Origin: JASLCR01 sp964619585
GTDB taxonomy: Bacteria > Patescibacteriota > Saccharimonadia > Saccharimonadales > Saccharimonadaceae
Reading direction: 5' to 3'
DNA length: 64,000 bases
NCBI GenBank assembly: GCA_964619585.1
Contig: CAZUCO010000001.1
Span: forward strand, 248,001-312,000
Below are positions 62,907 through 64,000 of the stretch, one piece after another (the first letter of the stretch is position 1; each line of letters starts with the position of its first letter). The notes under the pieces were generated by a model that did no database searches, was not told the origin of the DNA, and saw only the letters and a list, made by a program, of their open reading frames with translations. Both the position numbers and the translations under genes were made by a program.

Positions 62907-63473
62907 ATGAAAATTATCTTTGCCCAAGGCAACCCAGAAGCCCGCTACCAGACCACTCGACACAACATTGGATTCCAGGTTGTAGATACACTCGCGAGAG
63001 ACGAGAATACTTCCTTCGCTACAAAACAAAAGTTCTTCGCTGAAGTGGCTGAATATAGCGTAGGTAGCGACAAAGTACTACTCGTCAAACCTACCACCTA
63101 CTACAACGAAACAGGTCGGAGCCTGAGAGCCATCCTTGACTTCTACAAGCTTACTCCACAAGACGTCTTAGTAGTCCATGACGAGCTTGCACTGCCGTTT
63201 GGTACTCTACGCAGCCGTATTGGCGGCTCTGATGCAGGCAACAACGGCATCAAAAGCATCAACGCCAATGGTGGCACCGATACCGCACGCCTTAGGATCG
63301 GTGTTGGCAATGAGCTACGTGCAAAGATGGGTGATGTTGACTTTGTACTCGCTAATTTTTCAAAAGCAGAAGCCGCCACCCTCACAGCAACCATCATTCC
63401 AAAATCGCTCGAGATGATCCGAAGCTTCATCGCCAACGATCATCAGATTACAAGTCATACAATCGAAATTTGA
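62907..63473 (+). CDS. pth: Peptidyl-tRNA hydrolase
   Basis: 188 residues. GNPEARYQTTRHNIGF (with the catalytic His), KPTTYYNETG, VHDELALPFG and GGSDAGNNGIKSI are present; the usual Met-Asn of MNxSG reads YYNETG. Ends in TGA. TAGAGT ends eight bases before the ATG. Confidence 0.94.
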   Translation: MKIIFAQGNPEARYQTTRHNIGFQVVDTLARDENTSFATKQKFFAEVAEYSVGSDKVLLVKPTTYYNETGRSLRAILDFYKLTPQDVLVVHDELALPFGTLRSRIGGSDAGNNGIKSINANGGTDTARLRIGVGNELRAKMGDVDFVLANFSKAEAATLTATIIPKSLEMIRSFIANDHQITSHTIEI

Positions 63474-63497
63474 AACATTCCAAAAATATGTTACAGT
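63470..63497 (+). promoter_or_regulatory. Cassette G promoter, TTGAAA-N16-TACAGT
   Basis: TTGAAA (63470-63475) overlaps the pth stop; TACAGT at 63492-63497. Downstream, TTCGT/ACGAA and the perfect AGCTCCGA-AA-TCGGAGCT hairpin (63547-63564) precede the gene. Confidence 0.55.
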
Positions 63498-63578
63498 AGG
63501 TACATGTTTCGTCGAGCAACGAAGCCGTGAGATACCTCCAGCCTACAGCTCCGAAATCGGAGCTTGAAAGAGAGAGTC

Positions 63579-63938
63579 ATGACACTCAGCGACGTCATCC
63601 ACAACAGCCTGCAAGCGTTCATCCGAGCAAGTGGTGCCCCAGAGGAGGTGGAGGTGACTGAGGTCATCTTGAGCAAGAGAGCCTTCACCGTCAGGATGAT
63701 CATCAACAAATCACGGGAGAAGCTCTGGCGACTCGAAGAGGGCTTCGGCTTAACCGAGAGCGGGAAGATCGTTGCGCTCGTTACCGACCTCAATCCCGTA
63801 CGGGATGGCCATGATCGAGTCCTGCGCGACAAGGATGGCAGCCCTATAACTGGCTGGGTGGTGCGACCCGTCCAGTACCTCAACAACTATGAGACGCACC
63901 TTCTGACCGTGCTCATCGAGTCGCGGTGTGGTCAATAG
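63579..63938 (+). CDS. Unknown protein (cassette G)
   Basis: 119 residues, mixed alpha/beta, hydrophilic, not recognised. VEVTEVILSKRAFTVRMII and FGLTESGKIVALVTDL suggest two beta hairpins. ATG 63579 chosen over TTG 63564 because GAAAGAGAG precedes it and the TTG lies at the foot of a hairpin. GC-rich codons. Confidence 0.55.
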   Translation: MTLSDVIHNSLQAFIRASGAPEEVEVTEVILSKRAFTVRMIINKSREKLWRLEEGFGLTESGKIVALVTDLNPVRDGHDRVLRDKDGSPITGWVVRPVQYLNNYETHLLTVLIESRCGQ

Positions 63939-63953
63939 CCCTCCTTCAGCTCC

Positions 63954-63981
63954 GAGCCCCCGACCGTACGGTCGGGGGCTC
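63954..63981 (+). terminator. Perfect GC-rich stem-loop after cassette G
   Basis: GAGCCCCCGACCG (63954-63966) and CGGTCGGGGGCTC (63969-63981), 13 bp perfect, followed by GATCATTTT. Confidence 0.8.
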
Positions 63982-64000
63982 GATCATTTTCGTCACAAAA

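Noticed and set aside
8810..63981. Integron cassette array
   Set aside because: Cassettes are dispersed, have their own promoters, and no attC-like repeat or integrase gene is present.
1..64000. CRISPR arrays or insertion sequences
   Set aside because: No regularly spaced direct repeats and no transposase, recombinase or Cas-like protein found. The repeats at 1-750 are leucine-rich-repeat codons and those at 19.8-24 kb are RCC1 blades.
1..64000. Recoded TGA (Gly) as in SR1/Gracilibacteria
   Set aside because: Genes such as pth, gltX and the 9376 gene end at TGA at the expected family length, and no frames need read-through.

Overview
The window looks like part of the chromosome of a Candidatus Saccharibacteria (TM7, Patescibacteria/CPR) bacterium. 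This is inferred from the gene mix: an F-type ATPase operon interspersed with small unknown genes, type IV prepilin-like proteins, sortase and LPxTG-like surface protein, DUF475, DUF3048, PEGA and VIT-type proteins, separate kinase/receiver signalling genes, almost no biosynthetic genes, and a mid-range base composition. TGA is used as a stop (for example in pth), so this is not the SR1/Gracilibacteria recoded lineage. The assignment comes from recognising families, not from a search.

Layout. 1-5.5 kb: a surface leucine-rich-repeat protein cut by the window edge, MscS channel, VIT-like transporter, DUF475 membrane protein, a pilin and an unknown gene. 5.5-8.8 kb: a UvrD-type helicase fused to a RecB-type nuclease. 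8.8-9.8 kb: a highly structured, mostly GC-rich stretch holding a tRNA-like element, a tiny cysteine-rich gene and tRNA-CAT. 9.8-11 kb: a small acidic protein and Dus. 11-19.7 kb: the ATPase operon on the minus strand (atpI-B-E-F-H-A-x-G-y-z-D-C followed by a possible zeta-class carbonic anhydrase-like gene). 19.7-24.4 kb: two prepilin-like proteins carrying 14 and 7 RCC1 blades. 24.4-32.3 kb: glutaredoxin, ABC-F, hydrolase and a glycan/lipid glycosylation cluster. 32.3-38.6 kb: cmk, smpB, xth, a guanylate-kinase-like and a ribokinase-fold-like gene, interleaved with GC-rich cassettes. 38.6-45.3 kb: two TetR paralogs, pilin, tRNA-Leu, sortase, PEGA protein. 45.3-54.8 kb: gltX, DUF3048, two-component genes, tRNA-Glu, HD, DUF1761, APH, pilin. 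54.8-64 kb: pyruvate kinase, a second kinase/receiver pair, RNA pseudouridine synthase, EEP nuclease/phosphatase-like, der, pth.

Two expression styles stand out. Most ordinary genes have a TANNNT -10 box ending 6-10 bases before the start codon and no ribosome binding site, so their mRNAs should be leaderless or nearly so. In contrast, seven short GC-rich genes (called cassettes A to G here) each have a near-consensus TTGAMA/TTGACT-N16/17-TANNNT promoter at the edge of the neighbouring ordinary gene, a leader with hairpins, a Shine-Dalgarno site (in two cases inside a hairpin), a codon usage richer in G and C, and in most cases a GC-rich stem-loop just after the stop. These cassettes are the most unusual feature of the window. 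Their proteins are mainly unrecognised (one serine-hydrolase-like, one hexapeptide-repeat helix, one membrane protein, one cysteine-rich mini-protein).
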